Shown: positions 1 to 9,247, numbered from the stretch's first letter. The stretch: 64,000 nt of DNA from Synechocystis sp. PCC 7509 (GCF_000332075.2 NZ_KI966369.1:141916-205915), one strand, 5' to 3'. Made by a program: numbers and translations. The notes: generated from the sequence alone by a model not told the origin.

Positions 1-184
1 TGATCGCGGAAAAATCCTCTCATCGGTATCGGTGTTATTCAAACTAACCCAACTTTAATGTTGTTACTGTGTAATCGAAAAGTGCAAGCAATAGAGTTTA
101 ACCTTGCTACTAAATCCTTCGCTAAAATTGTTTCCTGGGAGAGAAATAAATATAACTTTTGTCTATTAGGGCAATGCTTATTAG

Positions 185-664
185 TTAAAATCTCATACTA
201 GGAAAAAATAAAATGTCTATTATTTCTCCTAACCCTAGACCCGATCCAGTTAAGATTGTTAACATTAAAAATCTATTTAGTCTACTGAAGCCAGCGAAAC
301 ACATTTCAATTTCAGCTAAAAATACAGTTCCCAAGGGCAACAAAATAAGTTTTAAAAATATTGACCAAGTTGTTGCTAAAGCTACTAATATAGTTATAAC
401 TAAACTTACAATTAAAACTGTAACGAGCTTTTGAGAAATAAATTCAACCAACCGCTCTAACCAATAGCTACTGTTCCAACCCACTGCTAATGCGAAAACT
501 ATTATAAAAGCTCCAACAAGCCAAACAATATGATGAGCAGATAGATACCATCCCAGTACCGTATAAGTTAGCCAGAGTAACACTAAAGGCAGTAAGGGAA
601 CTTTATTAAAGGTTTTAACATTCATAGATAAAGCAAAAACAAAATTAATTATATAGAAAAGCAA
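185..664 (-). CDS. Small multi-pass membrane protein, unknown function
   Basis: The 159-residue product is almost entirely hydrophobic. I see four or five membrane segments, roughly residues 20-42, 45-64, 80-100, 104-120 and 130-152, separated by very short loops with few charges. There is no signal peptidase site and no motif I can tie to an enzyme or transporter family. An internal ATG at codon 14 (position 625) could be the true start, because the first 13 residues are only a hydrophobic lead-in. It stands alone between two gene-poor stretches and points away from the antiporter gene. The function is unknown. Opposite-strand reading frames here are short and look like shadows. Confidence 0.55.
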   Translation of the reverse strand: MLFYIINFVFALSMNVKTFNKVPLLPLVLLWLTYTVLGWYLSAHHIVWLVGAFIIVFALAVGWNSSYWLERLVEFISQKLVTVLIVSLVITILVALATTWSIFLKLILLPLGTVFLAEIEMCFAGFSRLNRFLMLTILTGSGLGLGEIIDILFFPSMRF

Positions 665-1082
665 CTAGATCAATTATAACTTAATCTTATCCATGCTTGA
701 AGCAGAAACAAGCTACTTATTATCATTATTTTGGGTTTGGATCGGGTCTCCACTTAATTTTTGCAAAAGATATCATGCTCTGTTTATAACTAGCAATTAA
801 AATCTATCTCAAGGCAAGTTCAAATAAAACCAGAACCAAAAAATTGGCTGAAAATATAATCTAGTTTTTGCGCGTCAGAAAAGATGACTGACATAGTTAT
901 CGGTTTGGCTTAAATTAATAGCAGATTAAGCGCTACCCTTAAATGTTGTTTAGCAAAACTCTTACTCCTAAAGAATCTAATAGCTAACTGCTATTTTTTA
1001 AAAGTGATCATATCTCTAGGTAGTCGTCCTCTAGCAATGGTCTGATTATAATCAATCTTTAAAGTTCACTAAGGTTTAGAGT
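665..1082. other. Intergenic region between two divergent genes
   Basis: These 418 bases are AT-rich and hold no convincing reading frame. They separate two divergently transcribed genes, so promoters for both should lie here. A TATAAT hexamer at 1047-1052 sits 30 bases before the antiporter ATG, but no good -35 box is spaced from it. I see no strong hairpin or repeat. Confidence 0.5.
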
Positions 1083-2192
1083 ATGGTACTTGAATCAGCA
1101 ATAGGCGAAGTAGCAATTGAAACAAACTTAAAGCAGTTTCTTTTGGTACTGGCAGTCTCTTTAAGCGTAGCAACGCTGCCACAAATATTTAGCTGGTTTC
1201 GCCAAATTCCTTACACCTTACTACTTGTAATTGTCGGCTTAGGGTTGGCGTTTGTTGATGTTCGCCTAGTAGAACTTTCCCCCAGCTTAATCCTATCAAT
1301 TTTTCTGCCACCGTTACTATTTGAAGCTGCCTGGAATGTGAAATGGTCGGACTTGAAGCAAAGCTTAGTACCGATTTGCCTCTACGCCGTTGTGGGAGTC
1401 GTTGTTTCGATTGTGGGGATGGCACTTAGTCTAAATCAACTGGCAGGACTATCACTAACTACGGCTTTACTCGTAGGAGCTATTTTATCTGCGACCGATC
1501 CAGTTTCGGTCACAGCTTTGTTTCGAGAATTGGGTGTAGGTAGTCGTCTGACTACACTAATGGAAGGTGAAAGCTTATTTAACGACGGGATGGCGGTGGT
1601 TGCCTTTGGTTTTTTGGTGGCACTACCTTTAGGAAAGGCTGAATTAGCATTTCAACCAATTGTGGGGCAATTGTTGACCGTTATAGGAATTGGCGTAGCA
1701 ATGGGGAGCTTAATTGGATATGGCATCTCCTACTTTACGCAAAGATTTGATTTGCCCTTGGTGGAACAGTCGTTAACGTTAGTTGCTGCTTACGGTACTT
1801 ACTTAATTATTGAAGATTTAGGTGGTTCTGGAGTAATTGGGGTGGTGACCACGAGTTTGATACTAGGTAACTTTGGTTCTCGCATCGGCATGAATCCCCG
1901 CACTCGGATTATTGTCAGCGAGTTCTGGGAATTTCTAGCGTTTTTCGTCAACTCGATTATGTTTCTGCTCATTGGGGACCAAGTTCATTTTTCCACACTG
2001 GGAGACAACATAGTAATTATTAGCGTGACAGTTATAGCAATGATTTTGATGCGGGCGATCTCTATTTATACCCTCAGCAGTATCAGCAATTACTTTGTCA
2101 AACCTGAAATTGGGTTATCCGAGCAAACTATACTTTGGTGGGGAGGTTTGCGCGGTTCTGTTTCTATTGCCTTGGCATTGAGCGTACCCGTT
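1083..2192 (+). pseudogene. Na+/H+ antiporter (CPA1/NhaP type), 5' part, split by IS21-like element
   Basis: This is the amino-terminal 370 codons of a CPA1-family sodium/proton exchanger, an inner-membrane protein that exports Na+ in exchange for H+. About ten hydrophobic segments are visible. Family motifs present include ATDPVSVTALF near residue 138 and EGESLFNDGMAV near residue 162, where the Asn-Asp pair is the expected ion-binding site. Reading continues only two codons into the inserted element before a stop at 2198. Removing bases 2193-4788 joins this part in frame to 4789-5250 and restores a protein of about 523 residues, the usual length for the family. As it stands the product lacks its last membrane segment and cytoplasmic tail, so it is probably inactive. 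Confidence 0.9.
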
Positions 2193-2318
2193 TGTTAAAT
2201 GTCAAGTGTTTTAACGTGTCGCGACAGAGTATTGTCGGTTAGTTGACGCGAAAAGGAAGTTCAGATCGAAACGACAACTACAGATCGCTTGCGAATAGAA
2301 ACATAAAAAATAGCTCGG

Positions 2319-3149
2319 TTAGGATGATTGAGAATTATTCGAGCGATTAGTAGCAGCCTGACGACGGTAGCTGTCAGACTTAATCTCAAAGATCGTGCCA
2401 TGATGAACTAAGCGGTCTACAGCAGCAACCGTCATCATTGAATCGGAAAAAATCGTATCCCACTGACTGAAAGGCTGATTAGCAGTGATGAGAAGACTTT
2501 TGCGCTCATAGCGATGAGCAATCAACTCAAACAAGACCGAAGTTTCCGCCTCAGACTTTTTGACATAGCCCAGATCGTCAAGCACCAGCAAGTCGAAGCG
2601 GTCGAGCTTTCTGAGTAAAGCTGGCAGTTGCAATTGCAGTTTAGCGTGCTGCAACTCTTGGACTAGAGCATTAGCCGCAAAGAACTTAGCCCGCTTGCCC
2701 AACTCCACCATCCGACGAGTTAAACCAGCAGCCAGATGAGTCTTCCCTACTCCAGAGGGACCAAAAATTAGACAATTTCCAGCCCGCTCCAACCAAGCAG
2801 GATCTTCAGCCAACTGCATTAGCGGTGCAGGATTGAACTGAGGGCAATGCCTAAAATCAAAGTTGGAAAAACTTTTTGCGGTGGGAAGTTGAGCTTCGGC
2901 GAGGGTCCGTTGCAACCGGAGCGCGTTGCGGCGATGTGTTTCTTGTTCGCATAATGCTAGTAAGAATTTGGCATAAGACCATTGCTCCTGTATAGCCTGG
3001 TGTTCCAATGATTCCCAGTGAGCGAGCATATGAGTCAGTTTGAGTTGCTTGAGGTAAAGAATTAGCTGCTGGTGAGGACTGGGGGCTATTATTGGGGAAA
3101 TCGGACTGGGGATTATGCCCGTGGGGTTTGGACTCAATGAGTTGGTCAT
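2319..3149 (-). CDS. istB: IstB-like ATP-binding transposition helper
   Basis: The 276-residue protein is the AAA+ ATPase that assists the IS21-family transposase in target capture. A Walker A motif GPSGVGKT is at residues 130-137 and a Walker B motif LLVLDDLG lies near residue 190. The helical amino-terminal domain (residues 25-110) has the typical LKLTHMLAHWESL start. The reading frame begins inside the 3' part of istA, overlapping by 293 bases, far longer than the few-base istA/istB overlap usual in the family. The first 25 residues are Pro/Ser-rich and could be dispensable. All catalytic motifs look intact, so the element may still be able to move. Confidence 0.92.
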   Translation of the reverse strand: MTNSLSPNPTGIIPSPISPIIAPSPHQQLILYLKQLKLTHMLAHWESLEHQAIQEQWSYAKFLLALCEQETHRRNALRLQRTLAEAQLPTAKSFSNFDFRHCPQFNPAPLMQLAEDPAWLERAGNCLIFGPSGVGKTHLAAGLTRRMVELGKRAKFFAANALVQELQHAKLQLQLPALLRKLDRFDLLVLDDLGYVKKSEAETSVLFELIAHRYERKSLLITANQPFSQWDTIFSDSMMTVAAVDRLVHHGTIFEIKSDSYRRQAATNRSNNSQSS

Positions 3150-4620
3150 AGCTAGAGAGATCGTGTTGTGTAACGGTCAATTGTGGAAAACTTTCAAGAC
3201 AATGCTGCCGAAATTGCTGTTGGAGTCTTTTTAGAGTTAGGGTTTGAGCTTTTAATTCTCGTTCTAAATAGTCAGCGACAGCCGCTTCTTGGTTTTGGAT
3301 GGCGGCAATATACAGGGCTTCGACCATCAACACGGCTGCCGTATCTAAATCAAATTGAGCAGTCAATTCTAACCATCGTTCTCGAAATGCTGGAGTGGGT
3401 AGTAAGTCTTGTTGCCAGGTGCAGTAAATAAAGGCTCTGGGCTTGCGGCGCAAACCTTCAATTATATGTCTGTAGTTAATGCACCGCCCCCGTCGTTTAT
3501 CGGGATCAGTCACCCGCAGTCGTGGTAGCTCGACTACTAATTGCGTACCCAAATAGCCTAAAATTCGGTCGTGATAAAGGTGTAATTCTAATTGTCGTCC
3601 AATCAATCGGGATGGCACTGTATAAAGAATGCACCGAACTTCAACCGTGCTTCTGGTGCTGACGCAAGCGGTTAAAATTTCATAGTCAGGAATGCGATAT
3701 TTTGGTAATGATTGGAGATGGGGTTTTTCCTGCTCATACTTCTGTTGACACCGCTGATTGAGTTTGGCAACCGCGCCTTCAATCAGTAATCGATATTTCT
3801 CCAGGCTTTGGAAATCATTACTACCACGCAAGTAAATTGCTTGTTTAATCCGATTTTTGAGATGCCCGTGGGGAGATTCAATTGCCCCATTTTCATGGGC
3901 AACGCTTGTATTGTTGCGGGTTGGCTGCATTCGGTAATGGTCGCACAGATCATCGTACAGACGGGTTAAGGATTTGTTTCCTCCTAGATTTCGATATGCT
4001 GCGCTTAGACTATCTGTCCGATGTTGTTTGGGTACTCCACCACATGCTGTGAGTGCATTTTGCAATCCTTCAGCGAGGGCGATGAAGCTTTCTCCGCCTT
4101 GAATAATTTGGGCATATTGCCAGCCGCTATAAGCCAGTCGATAGTGATAGAGCAAATGCTCAAACGGCTTGCCAGCAATGGTTATCTCCATCCCTTTGAG
4201 TTGGGTAAAGTCGGATAGTCCCATCATGCCTGGTTCATGGCGCAACTCAAACATTACTTCTGGACTTGGCCCATGTAGAGCTTTCCAAGTTTGAACTCGT
4301 CGTTGAATCGTTCGCAGGACTTGGGTATATTTGCCTGGATAAGTGTCTTGTAGATATTCAAACAGGGTCATCGGTTTGAGCCGAGGTTCCTTTTTGAGCA
4401 TTGGCTCTAGTTCTTTGTCCCATACCTCCCCTAATGGATCTTGGGTGCTGCTATGACTTTTGACTTTACCACGATTGGGTTGATGTTGCCCGGCTTCAAT
4501 GCGTTGACCCGTTCGCTCGGATATTTCAGCGATGCACGCTGCGTTGGCTTGTGTTAAGCCAATTTCTCTTGCGTTCATATACGCTCTTTTTTGGTATAAA
4601 TGGATAGTTTTTCTTGACAC
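2857..4620 (-). CDS. istA: IstA-like DDE transposase (IS21 family)
   Basis: The 587-residue transposase begins with a helix-turn-helix region (residues about 15-45) for end recognition. It is followed by an RNase H-fold core with the expected acidic triad: D137 (GLSDFTQ), D203 (HRTDSLS) and E248 (HENGAIES). A C-terminal beta-rich region follows. The last ~95 residues are encoded in DNA that also encodes the start of IstB in another frame. This tail is Ser/Pro/Thr-rich and has no recognisable domain, so it may be a run-on through a lost ancestral stop. An upstream frame on the same strand (to 4732) is a shadow. Confidence 0.92.
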   Translation of the reverse strand: MSRKTIHLYQKRAYMNAREIGLTQANAACIAEISERTGQRIEAGQHQPNRGKVKSHSSTQDPLGEVWDKELEPMLKKEPRLKPMTLFEYLQDTYPGKYTQVLRTIQRRVQTWKALHGPSPEVMFELRHEPGMMGLSDFTQLKGMEITIAGKPFEHLLYHYRLAYSGWQYAQIIQGGESFIALAEGLQNALTACGGVPKQHRTDSLSAAYRNLGGNKSLTRLYDDLCDHYRMQPTRNNTSVAHENGAIESPHGHLKNRIKQAIYLRGSNDFQSLEKYRLLIEGAVAKLNQRCQQKYEQEKPHLQSLPKYRIPDYEILTACVSTRSTVEVRCILYTVPSRLIGRQLELHLYHDRILGYLGTQLVVELPRLRVTDPDKRRGRCINYRHIIEGLRRKPRAFIYCTWQQDLLPTPAFRERWLELTAQFDLDTAAVLMVEALYIAAIQNQEAAVADYLERELKAQTLTLKRLQQQFRQHCLESFPQLTVTQHDLSSYDQLIESKPHGHNPQSDFPNNSPQSSPAANSLPQATQTDSYARSLGIIGTPGYTGAMVLCQILTSIMRTRNTSPQRAPVATDPRRSSTSHRKKFFQL

Positions 4621-4788
4621 TAGACTTTTTCTCTTTGCGGGGAGATTTTCTAGTGTCTTTCTTTTTGGTTGACTTTGATTCTACTTTTGGTTCATTCAGC
4701 GTCCATCTTACAAAATCGCTTCTTTGTCTCACCTACCCGCCAATACCCTGTCATAACCCGCCATTAACAGTGTCGTCTAATACCCGTT

Positions 4789-5250
4789 GCCCTACCAGAG
4801 CGAGATAAGATTATTGCTACAGTGTTCGGCGTGGTTCTGTTTACTCTGCTATTTCAGGGATTAACTATCAAACCTTTAGTACAAAAGCTAAGATTAACGG
4901 GCGATCAGCCCTTACGCCAGCAGTATATGGAATTTGTAGCGCGTCAAGTTGCCCTTGAGCGCGTTTTACAACATCTGAAAACAAACCATCGTCCAGGTGT
5001 AGAGCCAGAATTTTACCGTTATCAAGAAGCATTGCTTAAAGACGGTATCGAAGATATCCAATTAGAAATTAACCAGTTACAACAGGAATACCCTAATCTC
5101 CAAAGCTTTATAACAGACCAATTGCGGGAAGAACTACTGGCAATTGAAGCAAATACCTACGCTGAATTTGTCAAAGCAGGACGGTTGAGTAAAGAGCTAT
5201 CTCCTTTGCTATCAGAATTACTACACACTGGCAATGAGAAAGTCAGTTAA
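4789..5250 (+). pseudogene. Na+/H+ antiporter, 3' part
   Basis: This is the continuation of the antiporter at 1083-2192. Starting at GCC (4789) the frame reads ALPERDKIIATVFGVVLFT, the conserved last membrane helix after the RGSVSIALALSVP segment, and then a cytoplasmic tail of about 110 residues. A GTG at 4822 could start translation, but the product would be only the tail. The junction with the 5' part is exact when one copy of the 8-bp duplication is kept. Confidence 0.88.
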
Positions 5251-5376
5251 GTAACTACAAACTACTCCATGAAATCAAGCAATCGTTCTAACGTCATTTT
5301 CTCATTACATTTATAGTAGTCGCCAGTTCAATCAAGATGTAAAATAGGGGGTAATTAAACAGTAGTGCGATCTCGC

Positions 5377-5417
5377 GCGAACCAAACCTTCTTGAGGAAG
5401 CAATTGTTTTGGTTCGC
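5377..5417. terminator. Hairpin between convergent genes
   Basis: The arms GCGAACCAAAC (5377-5387) and GTTTTGGTTCGC (5406-5417) pair with a single bulge around an 18-base loop. The hairpin lies between the ends of the convergent antiporter and channel genes. There is no clear T-run on either side, so it is at best a weak bidirectional terminator or an RNA-stabilising hairpin. Confidence 0.4.
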
Positions 5418-5473
5418 TGGCTCGATCTCGTTTCCTCATCTAAATAAATATCCTGCGAAAAAACTTTAAATAT

Positions 5474-5680
5474 TTACGGTTCTAATTTCCGCTCGGATAG
5501 CGTCTGAATCTCATAACGTAAAGCTTTAATATCAGCGTGCAGTAGTTCTAGAGATTTAGCCCCGGCTATTTCCGCTTCTTCGTCATCCGCATCGCGACCG
5601 ACAAAAAATGTAGTGATCGCTGCTGTTAAGTAACCAAATACGGCAAAAGCATACAACGATAGGCAAAAGCAAAGCACTTG
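5474..5680 (-). pseudogene. Voltage-gated-like ion channel, 3' part
   Basis: This is the 68-codon end of the channel gene whose 5' part is at 7107-7706. In frame from the target site it reads QVLCFCLSLYAFAVFGYLTA, a pore-lining last transmembrane helix (S6). A cytoplasmic tail with a charged coiled-coil stretch ending ALRYEIQTLSERKLEP follows, a plausible subunit-assembly segment. Separated from its voltage sensor and pore loop by the IS, it cannot make a channel. Confidence 0.85.
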
Positions 5681-5689
5681 CCCTTCTGG

Positions 5690-7106
5690 CAGCAATTCTC
5701 ATTATGGAAAATCAACTGGAGTTGGGAGGGACTGCCAACTCTAGTCCTTCAATCATGAAGGTGAGCAAATGATCCCAATTCTCGAACAATAAATAGCGCG
5801 TCAAGGCACGCAGATCGTCAAAGAACGTCTTGCGGGTGGGCAAATGTTGACGCAACAAGCGGTACTTGTGATCGAGTAATTCCAGCAGCGTATGAAATAG
5901 GAGCGACAGGAGGTTGAAGGTTGCCAGCAGCGAAGCGAGGTGCTGTTTGCCATGTCCGAAATTGTGTTCCAGGTTGTAGCCCTTGGTTTTCAGCGTGTTG
6001 TTGTTTTCGTTTTCCACCTTCCACCGGGTGCGCCCCGATTGCACAATCGCTGCCACGGTTTGGTCGGTGATCCAGTGGTCTGTAGCAAAGGCATTTTTAT
6101 AGAGTTGCTTGCCATCGGCACGGGTGACGGTGATTTCACACCAATTAACCAGCAGTGCATCGTCATCGTCGCGCAAGGCCACTTGATTGAGGTAGCGGTA
6201 AGTATAAATTTCCTCAGTTTTGCCCGTCCACCGTTTGCAGACGACTGTGGGTAAGACGATGCCGTCCAAATGCTCATACAGGGTTTGGTGCGAGTTAGGA
6301 CGGCAGACCAAAATGAAGTGGAACGATTCGCGCCGCAAGGCTTCACAGAACGGCTCGTGACAATAGAGGTCATCGCCTAAGACCGTGATTCGCTGCGCCC
6401 GATACTTCTGGGCGTGAGTCGTCAACCAGCGTTTTGCCGCTGCGATCTCACAATCCTGCTTGTCGTGTCCATCTTGCGGCACGATGAACTCCGGCGCTAA
6501 GGGCAACACCGTCGAGCGTCCTGGACTAACGATGACCGGAGTAACGGCAGCATGAAAGTATCGCACTGTCCCATCTTTGGCAGTCTGCGTTGAACAATGG
6601 GGACACGCAATCGTGTGGGAACTGAAGTACTCCACCCCATCCATTGCCACTAGCAGCGTGTCATCAAACGCCCGCATCTCGCTCAAGCGTCCTGCTTCGT
6701 CCAACAAGAGCAAAATTTCCTCAAACACCGGAAACACGCACTGCGGTTCGACCCCATCAAGCAGATCCCGAATTTGGTTGTCGCACGGGATTTGATGCAC
6801 CCCAAACAAGCTCTGGGCGTTGCTTCTTCCTTTCGTGTCTGTCATCGTCCGTTGATACGATAAGAACGAGGGACTTTGCGTAAAAAACACACCCAAAGCG
6901 CTCAATGCCGCATCTTCCATGCCATAGCGCCTGTTTTTCCCCGTGCGCTTGTCTGGTAACGTTTGCAGCACCTCGTGAAAGAACCTGATGATACCGTCGA
7001 ACTTGCTCTTGGGGGTCAACGTCTTCGACTCGGTGAGCTTTTGACTCTCTTACCTTACCCCGTTCTCACCGCCCTGAATAGTCAAAAGTCATAATGAGAA
7101 TTGCTG
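5690..7106 (-). mobile_element. Insertion sequence (ISNCY/IS4-like) in the channel gene
   Basis: The 1417-bp element is bounded by perfect 17-bp inverted repeats, CAGCAATTCTCATTATG at 5690-5706 and its complement at 7090-7106. It is flanked by a 9-bp direct duplication, CCCTTCTGG, at 5681-5689 and 7107-7115. It carries one transposase gene. Removal of the element and one duplication restores the channel frame through Pro-Glu-Gly-Gln. The family name is tentative because the transposase resembles DDE enzymes of the IS4 superfamily and unclassified ISNCY entries. Confidence 0.93.
5712..7019 (-). CDS. DDE transposase (IS4 superfamily / ISNCY-like)
   Basis: The 435-residue transposase starts TPKSKFDGIIRFFHEVLQTL. 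A helical N-terminal domain is followed by an RNase H-like core. Likely catalytic residues are D127 (VAMDGVEYF), D216/D217 (VLGDDLYC) and the Glu in RTRWKVENENNNTLK near the C-terminus, which recalls the Y-2-R-3-E-6-K signature of IS4 enzymes without matching it exactly. A small zinc-binding CPHC motif lies near residue 140. No internal stop or frameshift is visible, so the enzyme may be active. Reading frames on the opposite strand here are shadows. Confidence 0.88.
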   Translation of the reverse strand: MTPKSKFDGIIRFFHEVLQTLPDKRTGKNRRYGMEDAALSALGVFFTQSPSFLSYQRTMTDTKGRSNAQSLFGVHQIPCDNQIRDLLDGVEPQCVFPVFEEILLLLDEAGRLSEMRAFDDTLLVAMDGVEYFSSHTIACPHCSTQTAKDGTVRYFHAAVTPVIVSPGRSTVLPLAPEFIVPQDGHDKQDCEIAAAKRWLTTHAQKYRAQRITVLGDDLYCHEPFCEALRRESFHFILVCRPNSHQTLYEHLDGIVLPTVVCKRWTGKTEEIYTYRYLNQVALRDDDDALLVNWCEITVTRADGKQLYKNAFATDHWITDQTVAAIVQSGRTRWKVENENNNTLKTKGYNLEHNFGHGKQHLASLLATFNLLSLLFHTLLELLDHKYRLLRQHLPTRKTFFDDLRALTRYLLFENWDHLLTFMIEGLELAVPPNSS

Positions 7107-7706
7107 CCCTTCTGGAGTCCTAGGCCAGTATTCCGAACCCATTGTCGTCATCAGCATCGCCGTCCACCACAGTGCCGTGCCGTAGTTATTTAGACCACGC
7201 CCATCAGGAATATTGCTCTCAAACGCATACATCCCGGCGGCTCCAACTAGGGTAATGACTAAGGTTGTGGTTACAACGTAGCCGAAGCCGCGACGACCTA
7301 AACTAGCACTAATTGCCCGCATCCCCCGATTTGTGCGTGTAATTACTCGTAGTAACCTGATACCACGAACTGCCCGTGCCGTATTTAGCACCCGCAAAAC
7401 GCGCCCAAACCTAAACAGGCGCAGCGCTGGTAGTGGTAAGGAAATAACTGTTAGCCAATTGCGTTGAAGATAAGTAAGCTTATGTGGAGCTAAGGTAAAT
7501 TCGAGGATAAAGTCAAGAATAAAAATTATCCAAATAACCGTGCCACTTGCTTGGAGTAAAGGATTCAAGCCCCAGATTAACTCAACAACAAATAGCGCCA
7601 ACCACACGAAACCTAGCACGAGCATTGGGGTTTCCAGCCAGTCTTCCAACTGTTGCAGGATTTCCTGCCGTTCTCGATTAAGTATCTGTTTTTCTGCGGT
7701 TTTCAT
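7107..7706 (-). pseudogene. Voltage-gated-like ion channel, 5' part
   Basis: The 200 native codons encode a coiled N-terminus, segments S1-S3, an S4-like helix with regularly spaced arginines (LFRFGRVLRVLNTARAVRG, about residues 98-116), S5 and a pore loop. The pore reads MTTMGSEYWPRTPEG, where a potassium channel would have TVGYGD, so selectivity cannot be assumed to be K+. Rejoined with 5474-5680 it gives a protein of about 268 residues, normal for the small cyanobacterial 'ion transporter' family. The frame runs a few codons into the IS and stops at 7089. The channel is inactive unless the IS excises. Confidence 0.87.
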
Positions 7707-8031
7707 TTAGTAATGGTTTTTTAGCAATCGTAGCTTCTGCGAGGTTATTTCTTCAAACGGCGTTACCCAATTGGTAATAGGTAATGGAAGAAAAATTCAT
7801 CACACTTTCAGCAAAGTCCTTCAAACAAGTTCGATGGCACTACGATTAACGATCACTCATTTTGGAATATTATCGTCGTGAAGATGCATCGCGGGTTCGT
7901 ATTCCAAATAAACCAATGCAGACCTCCAATCTAGGATAGCTGTAACAGTTCTAGAGAAGCTGATACCATACCTACCGCCGACAATATGAAGGATAGACGA
8001 TAAATCTGAAGAATTTGGAAAGTGTGCCATC
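7707..8031. other. Intergenic region
   Basis: These 325 bases lie upstream of the channel gene and downstream of the DUF3611 gene. They are AT-rich. I find no reading frame of note, no strong terminator and no repeat. The channel promoter presumably lies in the part nearest 7707. Confidence 0.4.
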
Positions 8032-8604
8032 TCAATCTAACCATTCAAGTAAACCAAGCGAAGTAGTACCCCCTACCAAATGAGCGCCAATTAAATTTAC
8101 ATTTGCCAGCACTACAAAAATATCTAACGAACGAATCACATTTTCTGGTCTATAAACTGCTACCCCTTGAGGTATTGCTAATGAGCGTGCTAGTAATGCG
8201 ATCACCGTTGTTTCAGATGCTAAAAACGCTAATAATAGCCCTACGGCGCTAATGATTAACCCAATTTGCAATACTCGAACTATGTCTTCTCTTTTCGGGT
8301 GGGTTTCTACATCTGGTGTTTGCAAGCGCCGGGCTAAACGTCTATAACGAAAAGCCAAATAAATTCTCACAGCAAGCAATAAAATTCCTACAATTCCTAA
8401 AAAGATGCCCAATCCAATCGCAGGATTAGTTGCTTGTGTGGCAGAGTTACGACTAAAAATAGCTAACAACAAAACTATTCCCGAAAAACCACCTAGCGCT
8501 AACTGCATCCAAAAACTAAATCGGCTGACTACACGAAAAATAGCAGCAAATTTTTGTTTAGTTGGAGCAGGTAAATAGGAATTTAATTTATTTGATGTAT
8601 TCAT
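8032..8604 (-). CDS. DUF3611 family membrane protein
   Basis: The 190-residue protein matches the DUF3611 family of cyanobacteria and plastids, whose molecular function is not established. It has four hydrophobic segments: about residues 30-50, 64-86, 112-133 and 156-176. The conserved start is FRVVSRFSFWMQLALGG and the positively charged loop RYRRLARRL lies between helices 2 and 3. The length is typical for the family. The start codon is followed by a polar 20-residue N-terminus with no signal peptide. It appears intact and monocistronic. Confidence 0.85.
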   Translation of the reverse strand: MNTSNKLNSYLPAPTKQKFAAIFRVVSRFSFWMQLALGGFSGIVLLLAIFSRNSATQATNPAIGLGIFLGIVGILLLAVRIYLAFRYRRLARRLQTPDVETHPKREDIVRVLQIGLIISAVGLLLAFLASETTVIALLARSLAIPQGVAVYRPENVIRSLDIFVVLANVNLIGAHLVGGTTSLGLLEWLD

Positions 8605-8640
8605 AGCTGTTAAATGAGTGATGAGATGATTCTTACTACT

Positions 8641-8985
8641 TCAATTAGAGGTAGTAAAAGGTAATTGTTCTGGTCTAATTGTGAGAGTTTAAGTTGAACC
8701 GTCCCTCTGTACTTGGATAGGGATTGTATTACCTAAAGGTGTTACTTCTACTTGGTCTTGTACTTGCTCGGCATTTTGAATTATTACTCCTTTAATCTGA
8801 GTAATAATGTCACCTGGACGTAAGCCAGCCTTTGCTGCTGGAGAGTTACGCGCTACATCCACAATCAAAATTCCTTCATTTCAGTTAACTTTAAAACCAA
8901 GGTTACTTTGATTGATTTACTATCGTAAATCAGCAGTCAATTCAATCAGTCGAACCCCTAAATAAGGATGTTCAACACTCCGGTA
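8641..8985 (-). pseudogene. HtrA/Deg serine protease, PDZ-domain remnant
   Basis: Reading the minus strand in one frame gives VEHPYLGVRLIELTADLR, two stops (TAG TAA), INQSNLGFKVN, a TGA, then NEGILIVDVARNSPAAKAGL, GDIITQIKGV, VQRDGST, a TAA, and TLTIRPEQLP before the natural TGA at 8641. This is the carboxyl-terminal PDZ domain of a cyanobacterial HtrA/HhoA-type periplasmic protease. The frame is conserved, but four nonsense codons have accumulated, and three stand where family members commonly carry Gln. The protease domain is missing entirely. The gene is an old, non-functional relic. Confidence 0.8.
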
Positions 8986-9030
8986 ATGGAGTTTGAGAAC
9001 CGCTCTGCCGTTTATTAAGCTTTACAGCGC

Positions 9031-9074
9031 GCGAAGTCTGTCGGGATGATGAAATCATCCGACGAGCTTCGCAT
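9031..9074. repeat. Imperfect palindromic repeat
   Basis: GCGAAGTCTGTCGGGATGAT and ATCATCCGACGAGCTTCG form an imperfect hairpin around GAA. It overlaps the broken 5' end of the PIN fragment. It resembles the small interspersed palindromes common in cyanobacterial intergenic DNA and may mark where the gene was broken. Confidence 0.45.
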
Positions 9075-9240
9075 GAAAGTAGGCAAAGCTGATTTCTCTG
9101 ACTACTTAATTGGTGCAATTGCTCATCAAGCTGGGTGTTCTACTACCTATTCTTTTGACCATAAGCTGATTGGTGAGAAAGGCTTCCAGTATCAACGCAT
9201 TTCCGACAATACAATAGATAGCGACCGGGTAAAAAGTTGA
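9046..9240 (+). pseudogene. PIN-domain (VapC-like) toxin, C-terminal fragment
   Basis: The 64-residue frame contains ADFSDYLIGAIAHQAGCSTT and YSFDHKL. This is the last third of a VapC-type PIN ribonuclease: the DxxIxAxA helix and the final TFD motif with its metal-binding Asp. The first two-thirds, with the other acidic residues and any antitoxin, are absent. The upstream DNA is a palindromic repeat. It ends 8 bases before the split integrase gene. A non-functional relic. Confidence 0.65.
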
Positions 9241-9247
9241 TTCCTTT

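Larger units (their letters stand above)
2193..4780 (-). mobile_element. IS21-family insertion sequence inserted in the antiporter gene
   Basis: The element of about 2.59 kb carries istA and istB on the minus strand. Its limits are set by an exact 8-bp target duplication, TACCCGTT, at 2185-2192 and 4781-4788. IS21-family elements are known to duplicate 4-8 bp. The right end holds two related copies of a motif beginning ACCCGCCA (about 4738 and 4757), fitting the multiple terminal repeats of the family. The outermost bases do not form a long perfect inverted repeat. Deleting the element and one duplication copy restores the antiporter frame exactly, so the insertion is recent enough that no bases have been lost. 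Confidence 0.9.

Noticed and set aside
9073..9240. Complete VapC toxin gene
   Set aside because: Only the last third of a PIN domain is present. The other metal-binding residues and a start are missing.
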